Shown in pieces: positions 53,509 to 62,807 of a DNA stretch of 64,000 nt (position 1 is its first letter; each line of letters starts with the position of its first letter). The stretch is from Arthrobacter sp. Marseille-P9274. Its GTDB lineage: Bacteria > Actinomycetota > Actinomycetes > Actinomycetales > Micrococcaceae. Location of the stretch: assembly GCF_946892675.1 (NCBI RefSeq), contig NZ_CAMPOV010000001.1, positions 966,033 to 1,030,032 on the forward strand. The letters run 5' to 3'. Below the pieces are notes generated by a model that ran no database searches, was not told the DNA's origin, and was given only the letters and a program-made list of their open reading frames with translations. The translations under genes and the position numbers were made by a program.

Positions 53509-54483
53509 ATGGATATCGACATGAGCGCCCTGCGGCTGCTGGAACGCGAACGCGAAATCCCCTTGGATCTGCTCATTCCGACGATCGAGCAGGCGCTGCT
53601 GGTGGCGTACCACAAGACGCCCGGCTCCATCGAGAAGGCCCGGGCCGAACTGGACCGGAAGAGCGGGCACGTGACCATCTGGGCCGCCGAGGTCGACGAG
53701 GACGGTGAGGTCGTCGGCGAGTTCGACGACACGCCCAACGGCTTCGGCCGCATCGCGGCATCGACCGCCCGGCAGATCATCCTGCAGCGCCTGCGCGATG
53801 CCGAGGATGACAACGTGCTCGGTGTCTTCCGCGGCAAGGAAGGCGAGCTTGTCTCGGGCGTCATCCAGCAGGGACACAATCCGAACATGGTGCAGGTTGA
53901 CCTGGGCACGGTTGAGGCGCTGCTGCCGCCGCCCGAGCAGGTGCCGGGGGAAAGCTATCCGCACGGCGCCCGCCTCAGGGCGTACGTGGTGGACGTCCAC
54001 CGCGGCCTGAAGGGCCCGTCGATCACGCTGTCCCGCTCGCATCCGGGCCTGGTCCGCAAGCTCTTCGAACTCGAGGTTCCGGAGATCGCGGACCACAGCG
54101 TCGAGATCGTCGCGCTGGCGCGCGAGGCCGGGCACCGGACCAAGATCGCCGTCAAGGCGAACATTCCGGGCCTGAACGCCAAGGGCGCCTGCATCGGCGA
54201 GATGGGTTCGCGGGTGCGCGCGGTCATGACCGAGCTGCATGACGAGAAGATCGACATCGTGGACTTCAGCGATGACCCGGCGACCTTCATCGGCAACGCG
54301 CTGTCGCCGTCGCGCGTCACCTCCGTCACGATCACGGACACGGACGCCCGGTCAGCCCGCGTGGTGGTGCCGGACTACCAGCTTTCCCTGGCCATCGGCA
54401 AGGAGGGCCAGAACGCCCGCCTCGCGGCCAAGCTGACAGGCTGGCGGATCGACATCGTCTCGGATGCGGTGGCCGTCCAATAG
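53509..54483 (+). CDS. nusA: transcription termination/antitermination factor NusA
   Basis: The ATG two bases after rimP gives 324 residues, the usual actinobacterial length without the C-terminal acidic repeats of enterobacteria. The order is an N-terminal polymerase-binding domain, S1 domain (about 115-180, [21 protein letters not shown]) and two KH domains with [18 protein letters not shown] and [17 protein letters not shown]. It pauses and modulates RNA polymerase. Confidence 0.97.
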   Translation: MDIDMSALRLLEREREIPLDLLIPTIEQALLVAYHKTPGSIEKARAELDRKSGHVTIWAAEVDEDGEVVGEFDDTPNGFGRIAASTARQIILQRLRDAEDDNVLGVFRGKEGELVSGVIQQGHNPNMVQVDLGTVEALLPPPEQVPGESYPHGARLRAYVVDVHRGLKGPSITLSRSHPGLVRKLFELEVPEIADHSVEIVALAREAGHRTKIAVKANIPGLNAKGACIGEMGSRVRAVMTELHDEKIDIVDFSDDPATFIGNALSPSRVTSVTITDTDARSARVVVPDYQLSLAIGKEGQNARLAAKLTGWRIDIVSDAVAVQ

Positions 54484-54539
54484 CATCCCTGCCCGATCTG
54501 ACCGGCCCGGTTCGTGGCCGGCTTGCCGAAAGCGCTAGA

Positions 54540-54848
54540 ATGATTACGGTCCGGTCTCCCCGGAAGCCTCCGCAGCGTACCTGCATTGGCTGCCGGAAGC
54601 AGGATGACCAGCCCGGCCTGCTGCGTTTGGCCATCGCGCCGGACGGCCCTGGTGCCGTCGTCGTCGATCTCCACCGCCGCTTGCCCGGGAGGGGTGCCTG
54701 GTTGCACCCGGATTCCGCGTGCATGGCCTTGGCTTTGAAACGGCGTGCCTTTAACCGAGCCTTTAGGGGTAAAGTTGATAGCCGCGCGGTCGAAAGCTAC
54801 TTCAACGCGCGAACAACCGTCCAACCTGAAAGCGGGTCAGAAAACTGA
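54540..54848 (+). CDS. rnpM: YlxR-family RNA-binding protein (RnpM)
   Basis: The 102 residues contain the YlxR core: PQRTCIGCRKQDDQPGLLRL, GRGAWLHPDSACMALAL and RRAFNRAFRGKV. The family binds RNA and modulates RNase P in Bacillus. It is encoded between nusA and infB as usual. TAGAAT overlaps the ATG and could be mistaken for a -10. Its TGA overlaps the ATG of a mini-ORF chain that leads into infB. Confidence 0.92.
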   Translation: MITVRSPRKPPQRTCIGCRKQDDQPGLLRLAIAPDGPGAVVVDLHRRLPGRGAWLHPDSACMALALKRRAFNRAFRGKVDSRAVESYFNARTTVQPESGSEN

Positions 54849-54967
54849 TGGAAACCCGATGAGTGCCAAGCGATGAGTGCCCAACGATGACTTATCTGTT
54901 GTGCACTGCTCACGGTCGTTCTCCGCAGCACCCCACGTGCGGTGCGGGAGACCGCAGCAAGAAATAG
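54848..54967 (+). other. chain of four overlapping mini-ORFs between rnpM and infB
   Basis: After the rnpM stop, four short frames follow, each linked to the one before by an overlapping stop and start: METR (54848-54862), MSAKR (54859-54876), MSAQR (54873-54890) and a 26-codon frame from 54887 to TAG 54967. The junctions are TGATG then ATGA three times. A 14-nt direct repeat (CGATGAGTGCCAAG and CGATGAGTGCCCAA) creates the pattern. infB starts 42 bases later with its own AGGAGA. Confidence 0.6.
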
Positions 54968-55009
54968 ACGGTTCGTACCTGGCTCGGTGCGGACCGAGAC
55001 AGGAGAAAT

Positions 55010-57880
55010 GTGGCCAAGGTCCGCGTACACGAGCTCGCGAAAGAGCTCGGTATTACCTCTAAAGATGCAGTTGCCAAACTGCAGGAACTGGGCGAATTCG
55101 TCCGGTCCGCTTCGTCGACGATCGAGGCACCCGTAGTCAGGAAGCTTCGCAATGCCTTCCCGGCCGCCGGTGCCAAGGGCGCCGCTGCGCCCGCCGAACG
55201 GCCTGCGCCTGCAGGACGTCCGGCTCCCGGGCCCAAGCCCGGTGCCGCCCCGTCGCCGCGTCCGGGCGCTAAGCCCTCGCCGGCTCCGGCCGCGTCCCAG
55301 CCGGCCGAACCTGCGGCGCCGACCGCTCCCTCGGCACCTGTCGAACCGCAGGCACCTGCGGCCCAGGCTGCGCCGTCCGCTCCGGCTGCTGCGTCCGCTC
55401 CGGCAACCCCGAACGAGGCCCCGGCTGCTCCCAAGCCCGGTTCCGCCGCCCCGCGCCCCGGCGCACCCCGGCCTTCCGGCCCCCGTCCGGGCAACAATCC
55501 TTTTGCGACGTCCCAGGGTATGCCCCGGGGCCGTGGCGACCGCGATTCCGATCGTGCGCCGCGTCCGGGCAACAACCCCTTCGCGACGTCCCAGGGCATG
55601 CCCCGGGGCGGCCGTGACGGCGCGCCCCGCCCGGCTGCCGGTCAGGGCGGTCCCCGTCCCGCAGCCGGCCAGGGCGGTCCCCGTCCGGGCGCGCCGCGTC
55701 CCGGCGCACCCCGTCCCGGAGCGCCCCGTCCGGGCGCACCCCGTCCCGGCGCCCCGCGGCCCGGCGGCGGTCCCGGTGGCGCGCGTCCGACTCCGGGCAT
55801 GATGCCCAACCGCACCGAGCGTCCTGCACCCGCCGGCCGCTCCGGCGGTCCCGCTCGTCCGGGTGCTCCCGGCCGTCCGGGCGGTGCCCCGGGTGGTGCA
55901 CCGGCCGGCGGTGGCTTCGGCAAGGGCGGCCGCGGACGCGGCGGCACGCAGGGCGCCTTCGGCAAGGGCGGCGCCGGCCGCGGCAAGCAGCGCAAGTCGA
56001 AGCGCGCGAAGCGCCAGGAACTGGAGCAGATGAGCGCACCGTCGCTGGGCGGCGTGAGCGTTCCCCGCGGCGATGGCAACACGGTTGTCCGCCTTCGCCG
56101 TGGCTCCTCCATCACGGACTTCGCCGACAAGATCGAGGCGAACCCGGCCGCACTGGTGACCGTGCTGTTCCATCTCGGTGAGATGGCCACGGCCACCCAG
56201 TCGCTGGACGAGGCGACCTTCGAGGTCCTCGGCGCGGAACTGGGCTACAAGATCCAGGTTGTTTCCCCCGAGGACGAAGAGCGCGAGCTGCTCGATTCGT
56301 TCGACATCGACCTTGAGGCCGAACTCGAGGCGGAGGGCGACGCGGACCTGGAGAAGCGTCCGGCTGTTGTGACCGTCATGGGCCACGTGGACCACGGTAA
56401 GACCCGCCTGCTCGACGCCATCCGGCACTCGAACGTTGTCGAGGGCGAGCACGGCGGCATCACACAGCACATCGGTGCCTACCAGATCGGTTTCGACCAC
56501 GACGGCCGGCAGCGCCGGATCACCTTCATCGATACCCCGGGCCACGAGGCGTTCACCGCCATGCGTGCCCGTGGTGCGAAGGTCACCGACATCGCCATCC
56601 TGGTGGTCGCCGCGGACGACGGCGTCATGCCGCAGACCGTGGAGGCGCTGAACCACGCGCAGGCCGCCGGCGTGCCCATCGTGGTGGCCGTGAACAAGAT
56701 CGATAAGGAAGGCGCGAACCCGGACAAGATCCGCGGGCAGCTGACCGAGTACGGCCTGGTACCCGAGGAGTACGGCGGCGACACCATGTTCGTCGACGTC
56801 TCCGCACGCCAGAACCTCAACATCGATGACCTGCTCTCGGCCGTCCTGCTGACCGCTGACGCGGCGCTGGACCTGCGGGCCAACCCCAACAAGGACGCTC
56901 GCGGCATCGCCATCGAAGCGAACCTGGACAAGGGCCGCGGCGCGGTCGCTACCGTGCTGGTCCAGTCCGGCACGCTGCGGGTTGGCGACACGATCGTGGC
57001 CGGCATTGCACACGGCCGCGTGCGGGCCATGTTCGACGAGAACGGCGACCAGGTCGAGGCGGCTTCTCCGTCGCGTCCGGTGCAGGTCCTGGGCCTGTCC
57101 ACGGTGCCGCGCGCGGGCGACACCTTCCTGGTGACCGACGACGAGCGCACCGCCCGCCAGATCGCCGAGAAGCGCGAAGCTGCGGACCGCAACGCCGCGC
57201 TGGCCAAGCGCCGCAAGCGCATCAGCCTCGAGGACTTCGACAAGGCCGTGGCTGAGGGCAAGGTTGACACCCTCAACCTCATCCTCAAGGGCGACGTGTC
57301 CGGTGCCGTCGAAGCGCTGGAGGATTCGCTGCTCAAGATCGATGTCGGCGAAGATGTGCAGCTGCGCGTCATCCACCGCGGTGTCGGTGCGATCACGCAG
57401 AACGACGTCAACCTGGCGACCGTGGACAACGCGATCATCATCGGCTTCAACGTCAAGCCGGCCGAGCGCGTGGCCGAACTGGCCGACCGTGAAGGCGTCG
57501 ACATGCGCTTCTACTCGGTCATCTACGCCGCGATCGATGACATCGAACTGGCGCTGAAGGGCATGCTGAAGCCGGAGTACGAGGAAGCGCAGCTCGGCAC
57601 CGCCGAGATCCGCGAGATCTTCCGTTCCTCCAAGTTCGGCAACATCGCCGGCTCGATTGTCCGCTCGGGCACGATCCGCCGTAACTCCAAGGCGCGCGTC
57701 TCCCGCGACGGCAACGTCATCGGTGAGAACCTCACCGTCGAGTCGCTCAAGCGGTTCAAGGACGACGCGACCGAGGTCCGCGAGGGCTTCGAGTGCGGCA
57801 TCGGCCTGGGGTCGTTCAACGACCTCAAGGAAGGCGACATCATCGAGACCTACGAGATGCGCGAGAAGCCGCGCGTCTAG
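55010..57880 (+). CDS. infB: translation initiation factor IF-2
   Basis: This GTPase places initiator tRNA on the 30S subunit. A GTG start with AGGAGAA gives 956 residues. The N-terminus ([20 protein letters not shown]) is followed by about 350 residues of Ala/Pro/Gly/Arg low complexity with internal duplications. Then comes the IF2_N-like part and the G domain with GHVDHGKT (458-465 by count), DTPGHE and NKID, and then domains II-IV ([32 protein letters not shown]). A long disordered N-terminus is common in high-GC actinobacteria. Confidence 0.98.
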   Translation: MAKVRVHELAKELGITSKDAVAKLQELGEFVRSASSTIEAPVVRKLRNAFPAAGAKGAAAPAERPAPAGRPAPGPKPGAAPSPRPGAKPSPAPAASQPAEPAAPTAPSAPVEPQAPAAQAAPSAPAAASAPATPNEAPAAPKPGSAAPRPGAPRPSGPRPGNNPFATSQGMPRGRGDRDSDRAPRPGNNPFATSQGMPRGGRDGAPRPAAGQGGPRPAAGQGGPRPGAPRPGAPRPGAPRPGAPRPGAPRPGGGPGGARPTPGMMPNRTERPAPAGRSGGPARPGAPGRPGGAPGGAPAGGGFGKGGRGRGGTQGAFGKGGAGRGKQRKSKRAKRQELEQMSAPSLGGVSVPRGDGNTVVRLRRGSSITDFADKIEANPAALVTVLFHLGEMATATQSLDEATFEVLGAELGYKIQVVSPEDEERELLDSFDIDLEAELEAEGDADLEKRPAVVTVMGHVDHGKTRLLDAIRHSNVVEGEHGGITQHIGAYQIGFDHDGRQRRITFIDTPGHEAFTAMRARGAKVTDIAILVVAADDGVMPQTVEALNHAQAAGVPIVVAVNKIDKEGANPDKIRGQLTEYGLVPEEYGGDTMFVDVSARQNLNIDDLLSAVLLTADAALDLRANPNKDARGIAIEANLDKGRGAVATVLVQSGTLRVGDTIVAGIAHGRVRAMFDENGDQVEAASPSRPVQVLGLSTVPRAGDTFLVTDDERTARQIAEKREAADRNAALAKRRKRISLEDFDKAVAEGKVDTLNLILKGDVSGAVEALEDSLLKIDVGEDVQLRVIHRGVGAITQNDVNLATVDNAIIIGFNVKPAERVAELADREGVDMRFYSVIYAAIDDIELALKGMLKPEYEEAQLGTAEIREIFRSSKFGNIAGSIVRSGTIRRNSKARVSRDGNVIGENLTVESLKRFKDDATEVREGFECGIGLGSFNDLKEGDIIETYEMREKPRV
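55484..55609 (+). repeat. duplicated 16-residue segment in infB
   Basis: The segment [16 protein letters not shown] is encoded at 55484-55531 and again at 55562-55609, separated by a 30-base charged stretch. Confidence 0.9.
55679..55765 (+). repeat. PRPGA pentapeptide tandem repeats in infB
   Basis: About six consecutive 15-base units encode PRPGA (residues about 224-252). Synonymous variation between units shows the array is not newly expanded. Confidence 0.9.
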
Positions 57881-57891
57881 TCAGTTCTCCC

Positions 57892-57936
57892 GGGCGGGCG
57901 CCTGGACCGGCCGCACAGCCGGCCAGGCGTCCGCCC
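57892..57936 (+). terminator. hairpin between infB and rbfA
   Basis: A 14-bp outer stem with one G-U pair (57892-57905 with 57923-57936) encloses an inner CCGGC/GCCGG stem. It is followed by only two Ts, so partial termination or message-end protection is likely. Confidence 0.6.
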
Positions 57937-57965
57937 CTTAACCACCCGACATGAGGAGGGGACCC

Positions 57966-58442
57966 ATGGCTGATCCAGCCCGCGCAGCCAAGCTGGCTGA
58001 CCGGATCAAGGTCGTCGTAGCACAGGCGCTGGACCGCAGGGTGAAGGATCCGCGGCTCGGCTTCGTCACCATCACCGACGCCCGCGTCACCAACGACCTG
58101 CAGCACGCCACGCTGTACTACACCGTCTTCGGTGACGAGGCGCAGCAGAGCGACACCCGCAAGGCCCTCGAGTCGGCCAAGGGCATCCTCCGCTCGGAGG
58201 TCGGCAAGAACATCACGGCCCGGCTGACGCCGACCCTGGAGTTCGTGCCGGACGAGATCCCGGTCAACGCCAGCAACCTGGAGGAACTCCTGCGGACGGC
58301 CAAGGCCCGGGATGCGGAAGTGGCCGCCCTCGCCGAGGGCGCGACCTTCGCCGGGGACTCCGATCCCTACCGCAAGGATGAAGAGGACGACGACGAGGAA
58401 GACTTCGCGGCGGATCCCGACGAGCGCGACGGTACCCGCTGA
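57966..58442 (+). CDS. rbfA: ribosome-binding factor A
   Basis: It aids 16S rRNA 5' end maturation on the 30S subunit. The ATG at 57966 follows GAGGAGGGGACCC (158 aa). The KH-like core shows KLADRIKVVVAQALDRRVKDPRLGFVTITDARVT-type sequence, ATLYYTVFGDE and LTPTLEFVPDE. The C-terminus is strongly acidic (DEEDDDEEDF). Confidence 0.96.
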   Translation: MADPARAAKLADRIKVVVAQALDRRVKDPRLGFVTITDARVTNDLQHATLYYTVFGDEAQQSDTRKALESAKGILRSEVGKNITARLTPTLEFVPDEIPVNASNLEELLRTAKARDAEVAALAEGATFAGDSDPYRKDEEDDDEEDFAADPDERDGTR

Positions 58443-58789
58443 TCCAATCCCGCTGACCTGATCCCGGGGCCGGCTCAGCGCCTGCCCGCCGGGGGAGACA
58501 CCGGAACTGCCCGGACCGTGGCGAAGAGCGTGTTATGCGCGATCTCCACGGCTCCGGGCTTCTTCGCAGCTGGATGCTCTGCTCTCGACGTCCCGGAACC
58601 CGTACGTCACGTCTTCGTCCGGATTGTGCCGCTTCTCGAAAGGCTGCAGGCGGCACGCTGGTGCTAAAGGCCCAGGCCCACAGCCAGCGGCAGCGTGGAA
58701 ACTGCACAAGCTGGTGCAGTAGGGTCAAGCTATCCGCGCAGCGGCAGCTGTCAGCGACCGAAGCATTAGCCCCGAACCAAGGTGGTGCC
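58443..58789 (+). promoter_or_regulatory. intergenic region with promoter-operator for the deaminase gene
   Basis: No convincing gene is seen in this 347-base gap. CTGCAC-AAGCTG-GTGCAG (58702-58719) is a perfect 6-bp inverted repeat. It exactly fills the 18-bp spacer between TGGAAA (58696-58701) and TAGGGT (58720-58725), so a repressor or MerR-like spacer binder could control transcription here. The rest is GC-rich with no other signal noted. Confidence 0.45.
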
Positions 58790-59263
58790 ATGGACTACAA
58801 GATCGCCGAATACCTGACCCAGGCGGTGGAACTGGCGGTCAGGAACGTCGACGCCCAGGGCGGTCCCTTCGGCGCCATCGTCGTCGCTGCGGATGGCCGG
58901 GTCTTCGAAGGCACCAACCGGGTCACCGCCAGCAACGACCCCACCGCCCATGCAGAGGTCGTCGCCATCCGGCGCGCCTGCCAAGAGCTCGGGACGTTCA
59001 ACCTGGACGGCGCCTCGCTGTACAGCAGCTGCGAGCCGTGCCCGCTCTGCCTTTCCGCCGCGCTCTGGTCCAGGCTGGACCGGGTGTATTTCGCCGCCGA
59101 CCGCCATGACGCCGCACGGGCGGGTTTCGACGACGCCGCCTTCTACGACTACATCATGGGGCGGGGCCAGGAATCGCTGATGCCCGTCTCCCAGATCACG
59201 GTGCCGACCTCCCAGGAACCCTTCCGAAGCTGGGAACAACTGGACGCTAAGACCGAATACTGA
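58790..59263 (+). CDS. nucleoside/guanine deaminase of the cytidine deaminase superfamily
   Basis: The 157 residues carry the zinc motif: His-Ala-Glu in DPTAHAEVVAIRRACQ and the Cys pair in SSCEPCPLCLSA. The overall design (GGPFGAIVVAADGRVFEGTNRV, an AFYDYIMG region and a short C-terminal tail) fits bacterial guanine deaminases (GuaD) or tRNA adenosine deaminase relatives; the tail favours GuaD. It would convert guanine to xanthine. It is a single gene inserted between rbfA and truB with its own operator-like site. Confidence 0.85.
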   Translation: MDYKIAEYLTQAVELAVRNVDAQGGPFGAIVVAADGRVFEGTNRVTASNDPTAHAEVVAIRRACQELGTFNLDGASLYSSCEPCPLCLSAALWSRLDRVYFAADRHDAARAGFDDAAFYDYIMGRGQESLMPVSQITVPTSQEPFRSWEQLDAKTEY

Positions 59264-59297
59264 GACGCCGCCGTCGTTCGCAGCATCCTGGCACCCA

Positions 59298-59303
59298 TAT
59301 ACT
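59298..59303 (+). promoter_or_regulatory. -10 element for a possibly leaderless truB
   Basis: TATACT (5 of 6 consensus) ends seven bases before the truB GTG (59311), which would put the transcript start at or next to the start codon. The GGAAGG between them is too close to act as a ribosome site. Confidence 0.4.
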
Positions 59304-59310
59304 GGAAGGC

Positions 59311-60219
59311 GTGAATTCCGGGCCGCTCCGTTCAGGACTGATAATCGTGGACAAGCCGCAGGGGTGGACCAGTCATGATGTGGTCGGCCGCATGCGGCGC
59401 CTGGCGGGTACCCGGAAAGTGGGCCACGCCGGCACGCTGGACCCCATGGCCACCGGCGTCCTGGTCGTCGGAATCAACCGGGCGACGCGGCTCCTGACCT
59501 ACATCGTGGGCACCAGGAAGACCTATACGGCGACCATCCGGCTGGGCCAGTCGACCGTGACCGACGACGCCGAGGGCGACGTCACGAACGAGACCATCGC
59601 CGCGGCCGTCACCGAGGACGCGATCCGCGCCGCCGTCGCCAACCTGACCGGTGACATCGAGCAGGTCCCCAGCAGCGTCTCCGCGATCAAGGTCAACGGC
59701 CAGCGCTCCTATGCGAGGGTGCGGGCCGGCGCCGAAGTGAACCTACCCGCCCGGCCGGTCACGGTCCACCGCTTCGACATCCATGACATCCGGCGCGAAC
59801 GGGGCGGCAAGCTTCTCGACATCGATGCCACCGTGGAATGTTCGTCCGGCACCTACATCCGGGCGCTGGCCAGGGACCTCGGCGACGCCTTGGGGGTCGG
59901 GGGACACCTGACGGCCCTCCGGCGGACCCAGGTTGGTCCCTACGGGATCGACTCAGCCGCGACGCTCGAGGAGCTGGCCAAGGAGCTGCAGTTGCTGGAA
60001 CTGGACGACGCGGCCCGCGCGCTCTTTCCTGCCCGGGAGCTGGAACCGGCCGAGGCCGCTGACCTCTCGCACGGGCGCCGCATCTCCGCCAGCACCGAGG
60101 CGGGTCCGGTCGCGGCGTTCGCGCCCGATGGACAGCTCGTGGCGCTGCTGGACAACAAGGGTTCCGATGCGAAGCCGCTGCTGGTGTTCGCACCGGGCAA
60201 CGACGAGGCCGGGCGTTAG
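59311..60219 (+). CDS. truB: tRNA pseudouridine(55) synthase
   Basis: It makes pseudouridine 55 in the T-loop of tRNAs. A GTG start gives 302 residues. Seen: LIIVDKPQGWTSHDVVGRMR, the catalytic Asp44 in KVGHAGTLDPMATGVLVV, VPSSVSAIKVNGQRSYARVR and CSSGTYIRALARDLG. A C-terminal PUA-like part ends the protein. The stop shares a base with the next start. Confidence 0.96.
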   Translation: MNSGPLRSGLIIVDKPQGWTSHDVVGRMRRLAGTRKVGHAGTLDPMATGVLVVGINRATRLLTYIVGTRKTYTATIRLGQSTVTDDAEGDVTNETIAAAVTEDAIRAAVANLTGDIEQVPSSVSAIKVNGQRSYARVRAGAEVNLPARPVTVHRFDIHDIRRERGGKLLDIDATVECSSGTYIRALARDLGDALGVGGHLTALRRTQVGPYGIDSAATLEELAKELQLLELDDAARALFPARELEPAEAADLSHGRRISASTEAGPVAAFAPDGQLVALLDNKGSDAKPLLVFAPGNDEAGR

Positions 60220-60596
60220 TGGTCGTCGACGGATTCTTCATCACGGGCGTGGTGATCTGCCTGGTTTCGGCGCTGATCTGCATCGTCGCCGCGGTCATCC
60301 GGCAGCCACCGAACGACATCACGATTCTGGCCGTGGCCGCCGTCGAACTTTTCCTGCTCGTCTACGGGGTGGCCGCGATCTTCCGGCAGCTCGGGGGAGA
60401 ACCGGTTGCCGGGGAGGCCTGGGAGTTCTGGGGCTACTGGATCACGGCCCTCCTGGTCCCGGTCGCCGCGTTCTGGTGGTCCATGCTGGAACGCAGCCGC
60501 TGGAGCAACCTGGTCTTGGGCGCCGTCGGACTCACCATCGCCGTGATGCTGGTCCGCATGGAGCAGATCTGGGACATAGCCGGAACGGCACTATGA
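60219..60596 (+). CDS. small four-helix membrane protein, unknown function
   Basis: A GTG overlapping the truB stop gives 125 residues. Four hydrophobic helices are visible (ITGVVICLVSALICIVAAVI, ILAVAAVELFLLVYGVAAIF, GYWITALLVPVAAFWWSML, LVLGAVGLTIAVMLV). There is no known motif. It overlaps the next small membrane protein gene (ATGA), so the two are made together. They sit between truB and ribF. Function unknown. Confidence 0.75.
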   Translation: MVVDGFFITGVVICLVSALICIVAAVIRQPPNDITILAVAAVELFLLVYGVAAIFRQLGGEPVAGEAWEFWGYWITALLVPVAAFWWSMLERSRWSNLVLGAVGLTIAVMLVRMEQIWDIAGTAL

Positions 60597-61081
60597 AAGC
60601 GAAGTTAGGAACCATGAGCTCAACCAGTCCGGCCGGACGGAAATCCAACCAGGGGCAGGCTGACCGCGCCGCCGGCATGGAGCAGCGCGCCAGCGGCCCG
60701 GGGCGGCTGATCATCGCCGTGTACGGGATCTTCGCCGTCTCCGCGACGGCGCGGGCGGCCTACCAGATCGCCACCAAGTTCTCCGAGGCTCCCGTGGCGT
60801 ACCTGCTGTCCGCGTTCGCCGCGGCCGTCTACATCCTCGCCGCCGTCGCCCTGGCCAAGAAGGGCCTGCGCTGGTACTGGATTTCGGTGGCCGCCATCAG
60901 CGTGGAGCTGCTGGGGGTGCTCGTGGTCGGCCTGCTCAGCGTGTTCGACGCCGCGCTGCTGCCCGACGACACGGTCTGGTCCGGCTTCGGCAAGGGCTAC
61001 GGCTACGTGCCGCTGCTGCTGCCGCTGCTGGGACTATGGTGGCTGTGGAGGCACCGGCCGGGCAGTACCGAAATGCGGTAA
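60593..61081 (+). CDS. small membrane protein, unknown function
   Basis: The ATG at 60593 overlaps the previous stop; the product has 162 residues. A polar Ser/Gln/Gly-rich N-terminus (about 40 residues) precedes four hydrophobic helices (LIIAVYGIFAVSATARAAYQ, VAYLLSAFAAAVYILAAVAL, WYWISVAAISVELLGVLVVG, YVPLLLPLLGLWWLW). Its coupling to the four-helix neighbour suggests a heteromeric membrane complex. No family is recognised with certainty. Confidence 0.75.
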   Translation: MKAKLGTMSSTSPAGRKSNQGQADRAAGMEQRASGPGRLIIAVYGIFAVSATARAAYQIATKFSEAPVAYLLSAFAAAVYILAAVALAKKGLRWYWISVAAISVELLGVLVVGLLSVFDAALLPDDTVWSGFGKGYGYVPLLLPLLGLWWLWRHRPGSTEMR

Positions 61082-61175
61082 CGGCGCCGCCGTCTGCATA
61101 ATGGATGAGGTCTTCCCGCCCGCGTCAGCGCGGGCCGGCAGCCGCCGCCGAAGCCGAACTACGCGAGGAGAAACT

Positions 61176-62156
61176 GTGCACTACTGGAAAGACCTGGCCG
61201 AAGTACCGTCCGGCTTTGGTCCCTCAGTGGTAACTTTGGGCAACTTCGACGGCGTTCACCGCGGCCACCAGCAGGTGCTCACCACCCTGGTGGAGACCGC
61301 CGCGCGGCACAGCGCCAGCGCGGTCGCCATCTCCTTCGACCCGCATCCGGCCCAGGTCCACCGTCCGGAGTCCGCCCCGCCGCAGATCATGGGCCTGGCT
61401 GACCGCGTCGCCGCGCTGGAAGAAACCGGCATCGACGGCCTGCTGATGATGACCTACACGCTGGAGCTGGCCGCCGACACCCCGGAAGAGTTCGTCCGCA
61501 AGGTGTTCGTGGAGACCCTGGGCGTGTGCGCCGTCGTCATCGGCCACGACGTCCGCTTCGGCAAGGACAACTCGGGGGACCTGGTCACCATGCAGGAACT
61601 CGGCGAGCAGTTCGGCTTCGCCGTGGACGTCATCGAGGAGTACGGCTCGGACCAGCCGGACGCCCCGGACGTGCTGAACGGTGACCGGCGCTGCTCCTCG
61701 TCCTGGGTTCGGGAGGCGCTGATCGCGGGCGACGTCGCCACGGCCGCCCAGATCCTCGGTCGGCTTCACCGGGTGCGCGGCGAAGTCGTGCACGGGGATG
61801 CCCGCGGGCGCGAACTGGGGTTCCCCACTGCCAACCTCTCCAAGGACGCGAGCGGCCTGGTGCCGGCCGACGGCGTGTACGCCGGGTGGCTGATCGACCA
61901 GACCGGGACGCGGTGGCCGGCGGCGATTTCCGTCGGCTCCAATCCGACCTTCGTCGGCGCCAGCCGCCGGGTCGAGGCCCACGTCATCGACCGGCCTGCG
62001 GAGCCCACCGCGGACTTCGACCTTTACGGCCAGCAGGTCGTGGTGGAATTCGTGCAGCACCTGCGGGGGATGGTGGCGTACACCGGGGCGGAGGCGCTGG
62101 TGACCCAGATGCAGCTTGACGTGGCCCAGTGCCGGGCCCTGCTTTCGACAGAGTAA
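61176..62156 (+). CDS. ribF: bifunctional riboflavin kinase / FAD synthetase
   Basis: It makes FMN and FAD from riboflavin. The GTG at 61176 follows GAGGAGAAACT and gives 326 residues. The N-terminal nucleotidyltransferase domain has VVTLGNFDGVHRGHQQVL and GHDVRFGKDNSGD, then SSSWVREALIAGDV. The C-terminal kinase domain has VVHGDARGRELGFPTANL and ADGVYAGWL. The rpsO promoter overlaps its last bases. Confidence 0.97.
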   Translation: MHYWKDLAEVPSGFGPSVVTLGNFDGVHRGHQQVLTTLVETAARHSASAVAISFDPHPAQVHRPESAPPQIMGLADRVAALEETGIDGLLMMTYTLELAADTPEEFVRKVFVETLGVCAVVIGHDVRFGKDNSGDLVTMQELGEQFGFAVDVIEEYGSDQPDAPDVLNGDRRCSSSWVREALIAGDVATAAQILGRLHRVRGEVVHGDARGRELGFPTANLSKDASGLVPADGVYAGWLIDQTGTRWPAAISVGSNPTFVGASRRVEAHVIDRPAEPTADFDLYGQQVVVEFVQHLRGMVAYTGAEALVTQMQLDVAQCRALLSTE

Positions 62157-62173
62157 GTCCGGGCCGGTAGACT
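62145..62173 (+). promoter_or_regulatory. rpsO promoter
   Basis: TCGACA (62145-62150), a 17-bp spacer and TAGACT (62168-62173) make one of the best sigma70-type matches in the window. It lies across the ribF stop, giving an rpsO leader of about 125 bases. Confidence 0.6.
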
Positions 62174-62306
62174 TGAGGGCGAATCCGGCTGCGGTCCGTG
62201 GCGGCTGGATTTATCCGTGCCTGCCGGCCAGTCCGTCGCAGGGTTGCGGAGCCCCCGGCAGCGAAGTGCTGATTCGGGCCTCACGGCACAACTTCTAGGA
62301 GTTACT

Positions 62307-62576
62307 GTGGCATTGGACGCCGCTATCAAGCAGGAAATCATCAAGGAATACGCCACCCACGAGGGCGACACGGGTTCTCCCGAGGTACAGATCGCTGTTC
62401 TGTCCCGCCGCATCTCGGACCTGACGGAACACCTGAAGATGCACAAGCATGACCACCACACCCGCCGCGGCCTGATGGCCCTGGTCGGTCGCCGCCGGCG
62501 CATGCTTGGCTACCTGCATGACACCGACATCGCCCGCTACCGTACGCTGATTGAGCGTCTCGGCCTGCGCCGCTAG
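62307..62576 (+). CDS. rpsO: 30S ribosomal protein S15
   Basis: The GTG with TAGGAG upstream gives 89 residues, the standard S15 length. The sequence is typical throughout: [39 protein letters not shown] and [12 protein letters not shown]. The long leader may carry S15 autoregulation, which is known in several bacteria but not shown here. A strong terminator follows. Confidence 0.98.
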   Translation: MALDAAIKQEIIKEYATHEGDTGSPEVQIAVLSRRISDLTEHLKMHKHDHHTRRGLMALVGRRRRMLGYLHDTDIARYRTLIERLGLRR

Positions 62577-62586
62577 TCTGACAACG

Positions 62587-62640
62587 AAGGCGGCTCCCTC
62601 GGAACTGCTGAGCGCACCTGGGGGAGCCGCCTTTTGTTTG
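62587..62640 (+). terminator. intrinsic terminator after rpsO
   Basis: A 12-bp perfect stem AAGGCGGCTCCC (62587-62598) with GGGAGCCGCCTT (62622-62633) is followed by a T-rich tail. It separates rpsO from pnp. Confidence 0.92.
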
Positions 62641-62807
62641 CACCACCACAATTACATCAACAGGAGTTGACCGGCATCGTCAGCATTCGCGGTCCTCGGT
62701 AGTGACCTCCGGGAGGCAGCTGCACCGCAGCGCCGCCCCGGGCGTCTCGATCGAAGACCGGGTGTTGATCCGGCCCAACGGCCGCAACCAGGCGCCGACC
62801 ACAGTGG

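Noticed and set aside
54535-54542. TAGAAT as a -10 for rnpM
   Set aside because: It overlaps the only usable start codon, so a transcript from it would lack the ATG.
54797-57376. Minus-strand open frame of about 860 codons antisense to infB
   Set aside because: It mirrors the low-complexity and G-domain codons of infB and shows no domain or ribosome site.
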